Source of the DNA: Cheiracanthium punctorium
Lineage: Eukaryota > Arthropoda > Arachnida > Araneae > Cheiracanthiidae
Direction of reading: 5' to 3'
DNA length: 64,000 bases
Assembly: GCA_038373885.1 (NCBI GenBank)
Contig: JAWZYV010013192.1
Coordinates: 1 to 64,000, forward strand
Part shown: positions 35,445 to 46,060 of the stretch, piece after piece
How the letters are laid out: every line of letters starts with the position of its first letter
How positions within the stretch are numbered: the first letter of the stretch is position 1
Position numbers and translations under genes: made by a program
Notes under the pieces: model-generated
What the model was told of the DNA's origin: nothing
The model's input: only the letters and a program-made list of their open reading frames with translations
Database searches by the model: none

Positions 35445-38400
35445 TTATGGCTCTGCTGCTATCCTGGAATTGCCACGGTTTCCTAAATAAAAACGATGAC
35501 CTCAAAACATTAATTTACGATCACAATCCCGCTTGTATTGCCCTGCAGGAAACTTTCCTTAAAACTAATAGACACACAAACATCCGTAACTACACCATCC
35601 TTCGCAAGGACAATGAAATCAATGATAAGGCCACAGGTGGAGTTGCCCTATTAATTAACAATAGCTATCCTCACACTATGGTCAATCTTAACACAAATCT
35701 CCAAGCAGTCGCCACTCGTATTCAATTAAAACAACTTACAACAGTATGCAGTATATACCTCCCTCCTAGTGAAGTAATAAACCAAACATCCCTCAATAGT
35801 CTCATCCAGCAACTTCCTCCTCCTTTCATCCTCCTTGGTGACATAAACGCTCATAGTCCTTTGTGGGGAAGCAAGGACACCAATAATAGAGGCCTTCAAA
35901 TAGAGCAACTTCTCACTGACTTCTCCCTTTGCTGCATGAATAATGGCGACAATACTTACTTTCACTACCCAACTAAAACTTTCCATGCAATAGACCTTGC
36001 CATCTGCTCTCCTCCAATCCTCCCGCTGTATAACTTCTCTGTATCTGGTGATTTACATAACAGTGATCATTTTCCGATTATTCTCTCACCTTTGTATCAG
36101 AATCCAAACCAAACTTCAAAAATACCGAGATACATTCACGACAAAGCAGATTGGCAGGCTTTCACCTCACTGTCAACAATATCCCCAAATATCATAGAAG
36201 GCACTATTGATGAGGTCGTTGAAACAATAACTACCACCATCATCAAGGCAGCAGACCATAGTATTCCGAAATCGGGCACAAGCTGTCGCAGAAATAAAAA
36301 ACCGTGGTGGAACGAGGCATGCACCCTAGCAAAAAAGCAGCAGCAGAAAGCCTGGGGTACCTTCCGCCGATATCCCACAACAGAAAATCTTATTGCTTTT
36401 AAAAAAGCAAAAGCATTCGCCCGCAAGGTGAGGCGGCAATCTCAAAAGGAATCATGGATGCAATATGTCTCCAGCATTACAACATCAATTTCTAGTAAGG
36501 AGCTATGGACCAAAACAAAAAGAGCTATGGGAATATACAACAACCATACCATACCCTGCCTTTCCATCAATAACAAAATTATCTCTGATACCACAGACAT
36601 TGCAAACACCATCGGCGAAACTTTGGCTCTATCCTCTTGCAATACCTCTTACTCAAATACCTTTTATACCCATAAACTGCAATCTGAACGGCAAAAACTA
36701 AATTTTAAAACCTCCTCGCAGCTCTCCTACAATAGTATCTTTACAATCCATGAACTCACCAATCAACTCAGACAGTTACCGAATACTTCTCCTGGTCCCG
36801 ATGGCATCACATATGAAATGCTAAAACACCTTTCTCATGATTCCCTTGCAAATCTACTTAAGCTTTTTAATAGAATCTGGAACGAACACACCTTTCCTTC
36901 CTCCTGGAGAAACGCCATAGTCATACCCTTTCCAAAACCCGGAAAAGACACTTCCAATCCTAATAACTACAGACCCATAGCCCTTACTAGTTGCCTTTGC
37001 AAACTGCTGGAGAAAATGATCAATGCACGCTTAGTTTACGTTTTAGAAACAGAGGGCCATATACACCCCTACCAAAGTGGCTTCCGCAGGGGCAGATCAA
37101 CTGTTGACAACATACTATATCTAGAAACTCAAATTCGTAACGCTTTCTTAAGACGGAACCACTTAATATCTATTTTCTTTGACATAGAAAAGGCATACGA
37201 CAAGACCTGGAGATATGGTATCCTCCGGGATCTCCATAATCTAGGCTTCCGTGGCAACCTTCCAATCTTTATCCAGAACTTCCTTTCACTTCGAAATTTC
37301 AGAGTACAAATAAATGGCATTCAATCTAATAGTTTCGTCCAAGAAGAGGGCGTCCCTCAGGGCTCTGTCTTAAGTGTTACCCTCTTTTCAATAAAAATCA
37401 ATAACATTCTCACTCAACTACCTCCATCTGTACACGGAAGCCTATACGTCGATGACCTTCAAATTTCTTGTCAAGGAAAGGACATGCGTTACATTGAGCG
37501 TCAGCTCCAAAACACCATCAATCGCATCCTAAAATGGTGTACCACAAACGGGTTTAACATTTCAGCAGAAAAGACTGTCAGCACGCACTTTTGTCGTTTA
37601 CGTGGGATCCATCCCGATCCTGAGCTCTATGTGGGTAGCTCAAAACTAGAAATAAGTGACTCCACAAAATTTTTAGGGATATACTTCGATAAGAAACTGA
37701 CATTCACAAATCATATCTCATATATCCGCAACAAGTGTGAAAAGGACCTAAATATCCTAAAGGTATTAACCAACACTTCTTGGGGAGCAGAGCGTGACGC
37801 CCTGTTGCGGATCTACCGTGCAGTAATTCGTTCCAAAATCGATTACGCCTGTGGTATATATGGATCTGCTTGCAGGTCAACAATAAAAAAACTTGACACA
37901 GTGCATCACACCGCACTACGCATTTGTTCCGGAGCTTTTAGAACATCACCCATACAAAGTCTTTTTATCACTTGTCATGAGCCTTCTCTCACCCACATCC
38001 GCCACAAGCTGTCATTAAACAACTATTTTCGCATCCTTTCTCATCCATCCCACCCATTGAAGGACTCTCTTTTGGACACTCGCCTGGACCGTCTGTACGG
38101 AAATCGGCCCTCATGTACTCCTCCCTTTGGTCTAAGAATGCGTAGGAGCCTTGTTGGTACCCAACTGGAGAATGTCAAAGTCTCTCCTTGTTCCCTTCAT
38201 GAAATTCCGCCATGGACTACACTGCAGACGTCGTACCTCCAACCATTCAATGGCTTCACAAAACAGGATACAGACCCAAAAATTTATCAACAGTTATTCC
38301 AAGATCACCAAAACACATATAAGAAATATAAAGAAATATACACTGATGGTTCAAAATCTGATAATTATGTTGGCTTTGCCTTTGTCGAAAATAAGCATAC

Positions 38401-39124
38401 CTGCAGCTATACTCTTCCTCCGTTCTGTTCCATATTTACAGCTGAATTACTGGCCATCCATGAAAGCCTTTTATACATTTCTAGAATGAAGACCAACAGA
38501 TTTACCATCTACTCTGACTCCCTCAGTGTACTAGAAAATCTACAATCAGGCTCCACTACTCATAGCTATATTCCCAAAGTGTTACACATGCACGAACAGC
38601 TGACAAATCGTGGGTACGACATTCTTCTCTGCTGGGTACCCAGTCATACTGGGATACCGGGTAATGATAAGGCGGACACATTAGCCAGGCATGCTACAAT
38701 CCCGTATACTGGCTATCTCGCATACGAGGATATAAAGTCAGGCATTTCTAGCATAATAAAAAGCAGTTGGATCAATAAATGGGCAGGTGAAACCGAAAAC
38801 AAACTGCATTCTATCCGAACTGATCTCACTCATTGGCCATCCCTTTCATATCGAAAGCAGGATGTTATATTAACTCGTCTCCGCATTGGTCACACGAGAC
38901 TCACCCACAGACACCTACTCCTGGGTGAACCTGCTCCAGAGTGTTCACATTGTCATACTCACCTTACCATTCGTCACATTTTAACTTCTTGTACAGCTTT
39001 TAATAATTATTACCAAATATTTTTTAACTGTTCTCATCCCAAACTTGACGATATATTGGGTGAAACCCCTCACTGTAATTTATTTTCATTTCTTCGACGT
39101 ATCAATCTGTTTTACTCAGTGTAA
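35441..39124 (+). CDS. Copy 6 ORF2: AP endonuclease, reverse transcriptase, RNase H (intact, 1227 aa)
   Basis: The enzyme nicks the target, copies element RNA onto it and degrades the RNA. The endonuclease (about 1-235) shows N10 (SWNCHGF), E37 (LQETFLK), GDINAHSPLWGS and SDHFPI. The reverse transcriptase (about 440-760) shows NYRPIALTSC, QSGFRRGRSTVDN, D581 in FFDIEKAYD, GVPQGSVLS, Y669-V-D671-D672 and KFLGIYFDKKL. RNase H (about 963-1090) shows D969 (YTDGS), E1002 (TAELLA), D1026 (YSDSL), WVPSHTGIPGN and D1079. A CCHC finger, C1168-C1171-H1179-C1184, closes it. The other copies start at the next ATG (35447, MALLLSWNC), so that is likely the real start; the ATG at 35441 is particular to this copy. 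All catalytic residues are present. Confidence 0.96.
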   Translation: MIMALLLSWNCHGFLNKNDDLKTLIYDHNPACIALQETFLKTNRHTNIRNYTILRKDNEINDKATGGVALLINNSYPHTMVNLNTNLQAVATRIQLKQLTTVCSIYLPPSEVINQTSLNSLIQQLPPPFILLGDINAHSPLWGSKDTNNRGLQIEQLLTDFSLCCMNNGDNTYFHYPTKTFHAIDLAICSPPILPLYNFSVSGDLHNSDHFPIILSPLYQNPNQTSKIPRYIHDKADWQAFTSLSTISPNIIEGTIDEVVETITTTIIKAADHSIPKSGTSCRRNKKPWWNEACTLAKKQQQKAWGTFRRYPTTENLIAFKKAKAFARKVRRQSQKESWMQYVSSITTSISSKELWTKTKRAMGIYNNHTIPCLSINNKIISDTTDIANTIGETLALSSCNTSYSNTFYTHKLQSERQKLNFKTSSQLSYNSIFTIHELTNQLRQLPNTSPGPDGITYEMLKHLSHDSLANLLKLFNRIWNEHTFPSSWRNAIVIPFPKPGKDTSNPNNYRPIALTSCLCKLLEKMINARLVYVLETEGHIHPYQSGFRRGRSTVDNILYLETQIRNAFLRRNHLISIFFDIEKAYDKTWRYGILRDLHNLGFRGNLPIFIQNFLSLRNFRVQINGIQSNSFVQEEGVPQGSVLSVTLFSIKINNILTQLPPSVHGSLYVDDLQISCQGKDMRYIERQLQNTINRILKWCTTNGFNISAEKTVSTHFCRLRGIHPDPELYVGSSKLEISDSTKFLGIYFDKKLTFTNHISYIRNKCEKDLNILKVLTNTSWGAERDALLRIYRAVIRSKIDYACGIYGSACRSTIKKLDTVHHTALRICSGAFRTSPIQSLFITCHEPSLTHIRHKLSLNNYFRILSHPSHPLKDSLLDTRLDRLYGNRPSCTPPFGLRMRRSLVGTQLENVKVSPCSLHEIPPWTTLQTSYLQPFNGFTKQDTDPKIYQQLFQDHQNTYKKYKEIYTDGSKSDNYVGFAFVENKHTCSYTLPPFCSIFTAELLAIHESLLYISRMKTNRFTIYSDSLSVLENLQSGSTTHSYIPKVLHMHEQLTNRGYDILLCWVPSHTGIPGNDKADTLARHATIPYTGYLAYEDIKSGISSIIKSSWINKWAGETENKLHSIRTDLTHWPSLSYRKQDVILTRLRIGHTRLTHRHLLLGEPAPECSHCHTHLTIRHILTSCTAFNNYYQIFFNCSHPKLDDILGETPHCNLFSFLRRINLFYSV

Positions 39125-39150
39125 AGTATACACTTTTCTCTGACTGGTAT

Positions 39151-39172
39151 CTGGATGGGAGCCCCCATCCAG
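39151..39172 (+). other. Copy 6 3' UTR hairpin 1
   Basis: A 9-bp stem, CTGGATGGG (39151-39159) with CCCATCCAG (39164-39172), and a 4-nt loop, about 27 nt after the ORF2 stop. The stem is unchanged in all seven copies that reach it (about 2434, 22452, 25360, 39151, 43772, 49141 and 53352) while the loop varies. It is a likely recognition element for the element's own reverse transcriptase. Confidence 0.85.
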
Positions 39173-39317
39173 ATGTCCTTGACTTATTTTTATCTCCTTT
39201 TTACCTCTCTACAGTTTGCTTTTATTCCTTTTAGACCTCACAGATTTTAGCTTTACATGTCTTATACAACACTTTTTTACTTGAAAACTTTATATTTTAC
39301 TATATATACACATAGTC

Positions 39318-39350
39318 TGGCGCAGTATGTCCTTTCTGGACCTTGTGCCA
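39318..39350 (+). other. Copy 6 3' UTR hairpin 2, at the very 3' end
   Basis: Outer stem TGGCGCA (39318-39324) pairs with TGTGCCA (39344-39350), and inner stem GTCC (39329-39332) pairs with GGAC (39338-39341). It lies directly before the CAACC-repeat tail. In copy 5 the inner stem is ATCC/GGAT (43915-43918 and 43924-43927), a paired change. The shortest copy (copy 2) keeps only the 3' arm of this hairpin plus the tail. Confidence 0.85.
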
Positions 39351-39376
39351 TTAACCTCAACCAACCAACCAACCAA

Positions 39377-40077
39377 CCCGTAAGCCCATACATTCCAAAT
39401 CCTATTCGTTTCTTCCAGTGTCAAAAGTTCGGTCATACAAAAACGTCCTGTCGTGGATCTCCGGCCTGCGCCCGCTGCGGTGCCTCCGGCCATGACAGCG
39501 ACACCTGCTCAGCAGTTGCAAAATGTGTAAACTGCAAACAGGAACATCCGTCATAATCCAAGTCATGCCCAAAATGGGTATTCGAAAAAGAAATTCAGTC
39601 CCTGTGTGCCTCTCAAAGACTCTCTTATCCTGAAGCCCGTAAAATAGTAGAAAACTGTACCCCTAAGCCTGGTCTGTCGTATGCAGCAGTAACAAAATCA
39701 ACAAAATCAATAGCAATCCAAACTGATCCACCACAATCGATACCCACCCCATTCTCAACAACTTCAATAGCTAAACACCCAACTCTTACTCAAAGTAAAT
39801 CTTCCATAGCCTTGCAAAAAAACATTCCCAAGAAAACTTCTCAAAGTCTCAACCCAAGCCGACCTCAGATAAAAAAATCTTCTGTATACCGAACAAAATA
39901 TAATAAATCCAGAATAAAGCATATCCCTCCACAGCCACCTATGACGACTCTATCCTACATTTGGAACCAACAGACTCAGACATATCTGACAAAGAAATGG
40001 ACGATGAAATCTTAATTCCTACATCTGAACCCTCGGGGATTATGAGTGAACCTTGCATAATCCCCAATCTCACATAA
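39377..40077 (+). pseudogene. Copy 5 ORF1, C-terminal part
   Basis: ORF1 of the outer copy resumes here with its zinc knuckles (FFQCQKFGHTKTSC-type, with the first cysteine of the first knuckle replaced by F; then CARCGASGHDSDTC and CVNCKQEHPS). An in-frame TAA at about 39553-39555 follows HPS, where other copies have Y. Beyond it the frame continues with SCPKWVFEKEIQSL and SYPEARKIVENCTPKPGLSY. A small deletion near 39945, after IPPQPP, shifts the acidic C-terminus. It ends in TAA two bases before the ORF2 ATG. Confidence 0.9.
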
Positions 40078-40079
40078 TT

Positions 40080-43000
40080 ATGGCCCTTCTGCTTTCTTGG
40101 AATTGCCACGGTTTTGTACATAAAATTGACGACCTGAAAAATCTGATCTATAATCATAATCCTGCTTGTTTAGCCCTCCAGGAAACATTTCTCAAAGCCA
40201 GTAGACAGACAAACATTCGCAACTATACGATCCTCCGAAAAGACTATGAGCATAATGACAGAGCCTCCGGTGGAGTTGCCCTACTCATCAACAATAACTA
40301 TCCCTACCAGGCAGTCAACCTTAACTCCAACTTACAAGCCATAGCTGCTCGCGTTCACCTTCACCAGCTCACCACTGTATGCAGTATCTATCTCCCGCCC
40401 ACTGACGACATCAACCAAAATTCCCTCAACAGTTTAATACAGCAACTCCCCCCTCCGTTTATCCTCCTTGGGGACATGAATGCTCATAGCCCCTTGTGGG
40501 GAAGCAAAAATATTAACTTTAGAGGACGACAAATCGAACAACTCTTAACAGATTTCACACTGTGCCTTATGAATAATGGTGACACTACATACTTTCATCT
40601 ACCAACAAAATCCTTCCATGCCCTAGATCTTGCCATCTGCTCTCCATCAATTCTCCCATTATTTAATTTCTCTGTCTCTAGTGACTTACATAACAGTGAC
40701 CATTTTCCTGTTTTTCTCTCTCCATTATATCAGATTTCTAATCGAAATTATAACACCTCTCACTATATCTATGAGAAAGCTGACTGGCACACCTTCACTG
40801 CTCAATCCGTTATCTCCTCGAAGGTCATTGAAGGTACTATAGACAAGGTCGTCGGCAGTGTTACCCATATTATTATTAAAGCAGCAGATAACAGCATCCC
40901 AAAATCAAGTACTGGTACCAGAAAACACAAAAAACCGTGGTGGAATGATGCATGCCTTCTCGCCAGAAAGCAGCAGGGCAAAGCCTGGGGTATCTTCCAC
41001 CGGTATCCTACAACTGAAAATCTAATTGCTTACAAGAAGGCAAAGGCAAATGCACGTAAAATCAGGCGGCAATCTCAGAAAGATTCCTGGAGGCAGTATG
41101 TCTCTAGTATCTCCACTTCAACCACCACTAAGGAGCTATGGACGAAAACTAAAAGAGCATTGGGTATCTACACAAACCACTCAATCTCCTGTCTATCCAC
41201 TAAAAATGGCATCATATCCAAAACAAAAGACATAGCAAATGCTATTGGGGAAGCACTTGCTTTAACCACCTGCAGTACCTCTTACCCAAAACCTTTTCTC
41301 TCTTATAAACGCCAGACTGAATGGCAGACTTTAAAATTTAATACCTCATCAAACCAATCTTACAATAGCCTCTTCACAATCCATGAACTGAATAAAAGCT
41401 TAAGACAATCATCCAACACATCACCAGGTCCTGATGGCATTACCTACGAAATGCTGAAGCACATCTCTCCTGACTCCTTATTAAACCTTTTACACTTCTA
41501 CAATAGAATTTGGACTGAGCATGCCTTTCCCTCCTCTTGGAGAAATGCCATCATTATTCCTATTCTCAAACCAGGAAAAGATGCCACTAACCCCCATAAC
41601 TACCGTCCTATAGCCCTTACTAGTTGCCTATGCAAACTTCTGGAAAGGATGATAAACACCCGCCTGGTCTACGTCCTGGAAACAGAGGGCCATATACACC
41701 CTTTTCAGAGTGGTTTTCGTAAAGGTAGATCCACTATCGATAATATTTTACATTTGGAGACACATATACGTAATGCTTTCCTACAGAGGAACCATCTGGT
41801 GTCAGTCTTTTTCGACATGGAAAAAGCTTATGATCAGACGTGGAGGTATGGTATCCTCCGGGACCTCCACAAGTCAGGCCTCCGTGGCAACCTGCCCACA
41901 TTTATAAAGAACTTCCTTTCCCTCAGAAACTTCAGGGTACGCATAAATGGCACTCTGTCCGACAATTTTGTGCAAGAGGAGGGTGTTCCACAGGGCTCTG
42001 TTTTAAGCGTCACTCTTTTCTCCATGAAAATAAACGCCATATTAAAACAACTTCCCCGACTGTCCTCGGCAGCTTATACGTTGACGATCTACAGGTTTCC
42101 TGTCAGGGGAAGGACATGGGTTTTATTGAGCGGCAACTACAAAATACGATCAACCGTATCCATAAATGGTGCAACAACAACGGTTTTAACATTTCTAGTG
42201 ACAAGACAAATTCTGTGCATTTTTGCCGGAAGCGTGGGATACATCCTGATCCAGAACTTTTCTTGGGTCCTTCAAAAATCGATGTACTTGACTCCACCAA
42301 ATTTCTTGGTGTTTATCTTGATAAAAAACTAACTTTTGCGAAACATATCTCTCATACCCGTACTAAGTGTGAAAGAAATTTAAACATACTGAAAGTACTC
42401 AGTAACACCTCATGGGGAGCAGAACGTGATACACTAATACGAATTTACCGTTCTGTCATCCACTCCAAAATGGACTACGCCTGCTGCACCTATGGGTCAG
42501 CTTGTAAGTCAAACTTAAAAAAACTTGAAACTGTGCACCACACTGCACTACGCATTTGTTCGGGAGCCTTTAGAACATCTCCCATACAAAGCCTTTACAT
42601 CACTTGTCATGAACCATCCCTCACTCATACTCGTCATAGACTGTCCATCAACACTTATTTTCGCATTCTCTCATACCCTTCACACCCTCTCAGGAATTCC
42701 ATTTTAGATAATCATCTGGATCGTCTTTATCAAAGTCGTCCCTCCTGTACTCCTTCATTTGGTCTCAGGATTCGTCGAAGTCTTATGGTACCCAATTATC
42801 GAACACTATTGTCTCTCCCTGCTCTCCTTTTGAAACTCCACCCTGGGAAACCTTGCACATTTCGTTTTTGCAGCCTTTCAGAGGCTTCGCAAAAGAAAGC
42901 ACCAATCCCCAAATCTATCAACAACTCTTTCATAACCACAAAGACCATTACCCTAGCTATCAAGAACTTTACACGGACGGCTCAAAATCAGGGAATCACG

Positions 43001-43755
43001 TAGGCTTTGCGTACATCAGTGGTACTTGTGCTCACAGTTACACCCTCCCCTCCTACTGCTCCATCTTCACAGCCGAACTTTTAGCTATCTATGAAAGCCT
43101 CTTGTATATATCAGAAATCAGAAGAAAAAATGTTATCATTTATACGGACTCATTAAGTGTGCTGGAATGCCTTAAATCAGGCTCAGTCAAACATAGCTAT
43201 GTGGACAAAGTTCTACGTGAATACCATCACCTCACTAACCATGGTTTCAGTATCCTGTTATGTTGGGTGCCTAGTCATACTGGAATTCCAGGTAATGAAA
43301 GAGCAGACGTGGCAGCTAGGCAAGCTTCGATGTCCTACACCGGTGACATACCTTTCGAGGATATCAAACTCGGCATCTCTATCTTAATCAAAGAAAGCTG
43401 GATGAACGAATGGAATGGCGAAATAGACAATAAACTGCACACCATACGACCATCCATCACTCACTGGTCATCTCATCCTAGCCGCAAGTTTGACGTCATT
43501 TTGACACGCCTACGGATAGGTCATACGAGACTCGCCCATAATTATCTGCTTTTCGGTGAACCTGCACCACACTGTTCTCATTGCAACACACATCTAACCA
43601 TCCGTCATGTTTTAACTGCCTGTAAAGCTTTTAACTCTTTTTACCAGACTTATTTTAACTGTTCTTATCCCGTACTTGAAGAAATTTTAGGTGAAACTCC
43701 ACATAAAAACCTGTTCCGCTTCCTCAGGCATATTAGCCTTCTTTTTTTGATATGA
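40080..43755 (+). pseudogene. Copy 5 ORF2 (endonuclease, reverse transcriptase, RNase H), two frameshifts
   Basis: It starts at ATG 40080 (MALLLSWNCHGF), after stop-TT. The endonuclease (QETFLK, GDMNAHSPLWGS, SDHFPV) and most RT blocks (YRPIALTSC, QSGFRKGRSTIDN, FFDMEKAYD, GVPQGSVLS) are in the first frame to about 42050. A single-base loss then moves LYVDDLQVSCQ and the thumb into a second frame. A further shift near 42830 places RNase H (YTDGSKSGNHVGFAYI, TAELLAIYES, YTDSLSVLECL, WVPSHTGIPGNERAD) and the C-terminal finger in a third. The catalytic residues are mostly kept, so the copy is fairly young but inactive. Confidence 0.93.
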
Positions 43756-43771
43756 ATAAAGACTTGTTTGA

Positions 43772-43936
43772 CTGGATGGGGTACCCCATCCAGACAAGCC
43801 TACTCACAATTTTTACTAATGGTTGCTTTTATCCTTTATTACTAGTCATGTCTTTTAGCCTTTATCTTTTTATCAAGGTATTTTTTCATTTTTTATCCTC
43901 GTCTGGTGCAGCATATCCTTGCTGGATTTTGTGCCA
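43772..43936 (+). other. Copy 5 3' UTR hairpins 1 and 2
   Basis: Hairpin 1 is CTGGATGGG (43772-43780)/CCCATCCAG (43785-43793) with loop GTAC. Hairpin 2 is TGGTGCA (43904-43910)/TGTGCCA (43930-43936), with inner stem ATCC/GGAT. The inner stem differs from every other copy at both partners. Confidence 0.8.
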
Positions 43937-44842
43937 ATAAACCTCAACCAACCAACCTTTCAGATATAGAAATATTTTTTAGATTACTTAAACAGCATTA
44001 AATTGTGATAACGTATAAACTATACAGTATTATGTACGTATATCATACCCAAGCCAAATTAGATATCATTGCGCCAATTTTTTTAAATAAAAATTTAAAG
44101 CATGTCTCTTAAGTGTGAAATCTATATTTAAAGCTAGACTTTCTCCAACGATATCAAAAGCCTATATATACAATAGAATCTCCCTATAACGAAGTCTCCT
44201 TACAACGAATTTCTCCCTATAGCGAAATTTTTCATGGAAACATAGCTTTAAGGCTTAAATAACATTATAAACATTCTCCATATAACAAAGAGCTTCCCCT
44301 CAGGGGGAAGACCTTCTTTAGGTTTTCACGGGTGTCGCAATCCCGGGGCCCCAGCGATCTTTCGCTCCTCTACTTTCTACCCTCCTCTCTGCTTCTGCTG
44401 TTTCCTTTCACTTCTCCCTCGGTGTGGTTTCTTCTCAGGAAGTGAGGGCCCCCCTTCAGAAGCTGTGGCCACTCTGTGCCATCAGCTTCTATTGGCGGAA
44501 AACTGCCCACGTGTTTGCCGTGCGTGGAGACCCGTGTCCCCGGAAATGGGGATCCTGGTAATTGAGGGGTCTTCTCCAACACATTACTTTGGCCTCGGCT
44601 TCGGGTAAACGGGAGGTACACAGCGTTCCCCTGTGTATCAATCGGCTGGTGGTACTGATTTCGATCAACTGCTAGGGATCAAGCAATCGGTCATCTACTG
44701 GGCACGTCGTTAAGGGTGGATGCTGCCTAAGGGATTCACTGTGCGCGTATAGACCCGACTAGCACTGGTGTGCAATTGCACACCCCCTCGTTGGGCTCCG
44801 TGGTGGGTGGTGCGGTCGGGTCCGAATCTCAATTCCTCCAAC

Positions 44843-46058
44843 ATGGATAAAAAAAAATTCTTCATCTCTCGTCAACGTTCCGCTACCTATTACCAATGAT
44901 AACACGGATCCTCAAATTTCAAACACTAATGCTCGATTCTTCATTATACACTGTATTGAAGGAGGCTTTAACGAAACATCGCCATTCCTTATACACAAAT
45001 GCATTGCAGCCAATGTAGGTGAAGTAAAAAAAGTAAAAAAACTAAGATCTGGAGACCTTCTAGTAGAGGTGTCCAACAATAGACAAGCATCAAAAATCAA
45101 GAAAATAACGAACTTTGGGCCAAAATCTGTTACAGTGTCCCCTCATACATCCCTAAACACATCAAGAGGAGTTATATCAGAACCCGACCTTGTACACTGC
45201 TCTGAAGCCGAACTATTAGAAAACCTGAGTGAGGACAGCGTGTGCGCTGTCCGTCGAATCACTATTCGTCGCAATAGCCAACTTATTAATACAAAACACA
45301 TTGTCTTAACCTTTCAGTCTCCCACTATTCCATCCCATATTAAAGCCGGCTATGTATTATGTCCCGTTAGACCATACGTACCAAATCCTATCCGTTGCTT
45401 CCAGTGTCAAAAGTTCGGTCATACTAAAACCTCCTGTCGTGGATCACCGGCCTGCGCTCGTTGTGGTGCCTCTGACCACGACAGTGCCACCTGCTCTGCA
45501 GTTGCAAAATGTGTAAACTGCAAACAGGAACATCCATCGTATTCAAAGTCATGCCCGAAATGGGCATTTGAAAAAGAAATTCAATCACTGCGGGCCTCTC
45601 AAAAACTCTCTTATCCTGAAGCCCGTAAAATAGTTGAAAGCCGTACCCCTAAACCAGGTCTGTCTTATGCCGCAGTGACAAAATCAACAAAATCCGTAGC
45701 AATTCAAACCGATCCACCGAAACCAATACCTGTTTCTTCTTTTACTTCAACTCCAATAGCTAAACCTGTTTCTAATAAGAATCACTCTAACATAGGAAAC
45801 CACAAAAACACAACAAAGAAAAGTGCATCTGCAGGCCGGCCACAAATCAAAAAATCCTCAGCTTACAGGTCCAAATATAACAAATCCAGAATGAAAAACA
45901 TCCCACCACAACGGCCCATTGATGATACTATCCTCCGCTTGTCTCCATCGGACTCTGACATTACAGACAGTGCAATGGATGATGATCTCATCCCTAGTAC
46001 CCCACCTCAACCTTCGGGGATTAATAAGAAGTTATCAATTATCCCTAACACAACTTGA
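44843..46058 (+). pseudogene. Copy 7 ORF1, nearly intact, slipped A run after the start
   Basis: The ATG at 44843 is followed by GATAAAAAAAAATTC, where copy 6 has GATATGAAAAATTC. The changed A run puts the start out of frame with the rest. From about 44858 the frame is open to TGA at 46056-46058 and encodes the conserved region, three zinc knuckles (CFQCQKFGHTKTSC, CARCGASDHDSATC, CVNCKQEHPSYSKSC), SYPEARKIVESRTPKPGLSY and the acidic end. A one-base length error in the run would restore it, so a sequencing slip is possible. Confidence 0.85.
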
Positions 46059-46060
46059 TA

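Larger units (their letters stand above)
33669..39376 (+). mobile_element. Non-LTR retrotransposon copy 6, full length and apparently intact
   Basis: It runs from CCCCTCAGGGGG to CAACCAACCAACCAA, 5708 bp. Identical 14-bp flanks CCCGTAAGCCCATA lie at 33655-33668 and 39377-39390. It contains a ~550-nt 5' UTR, ORF1 (408 codons), ORF2 (1227 codons) and a 3' UTR with two hairpins, all without a stop or frameshift. RNase H plus AP endonuclease plus ORF1 zinc knuckles place it in the I superfamily of non-LTR elements. It is the best candidate in the window for a recently active source. Confidence 0.97.
32612..43957 (+). mobile_element. Non-LTR retrotransposon copy 5, outer copy split by copy 6
   Basis: It starts inside the family's 5' UTR, lacking about 80 nt of the usual start, and ends with CAACCAACCAACC at 43957. 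Copy 6 (33669-39376) is inserted in its ORF1; the rest of ORF1 resumes at 39377. It interrupts the hAT transposase frame on the opposite strand. The 5' UTR has an extra ~55-nt segment (about 32800-32856) that can fold back on itself. No 14-bp duplication flanks it, so a flank was lost or the insertion was atypical. Its 3' hairpin differs from the other copies by paired changes. Confidence 0.9.
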
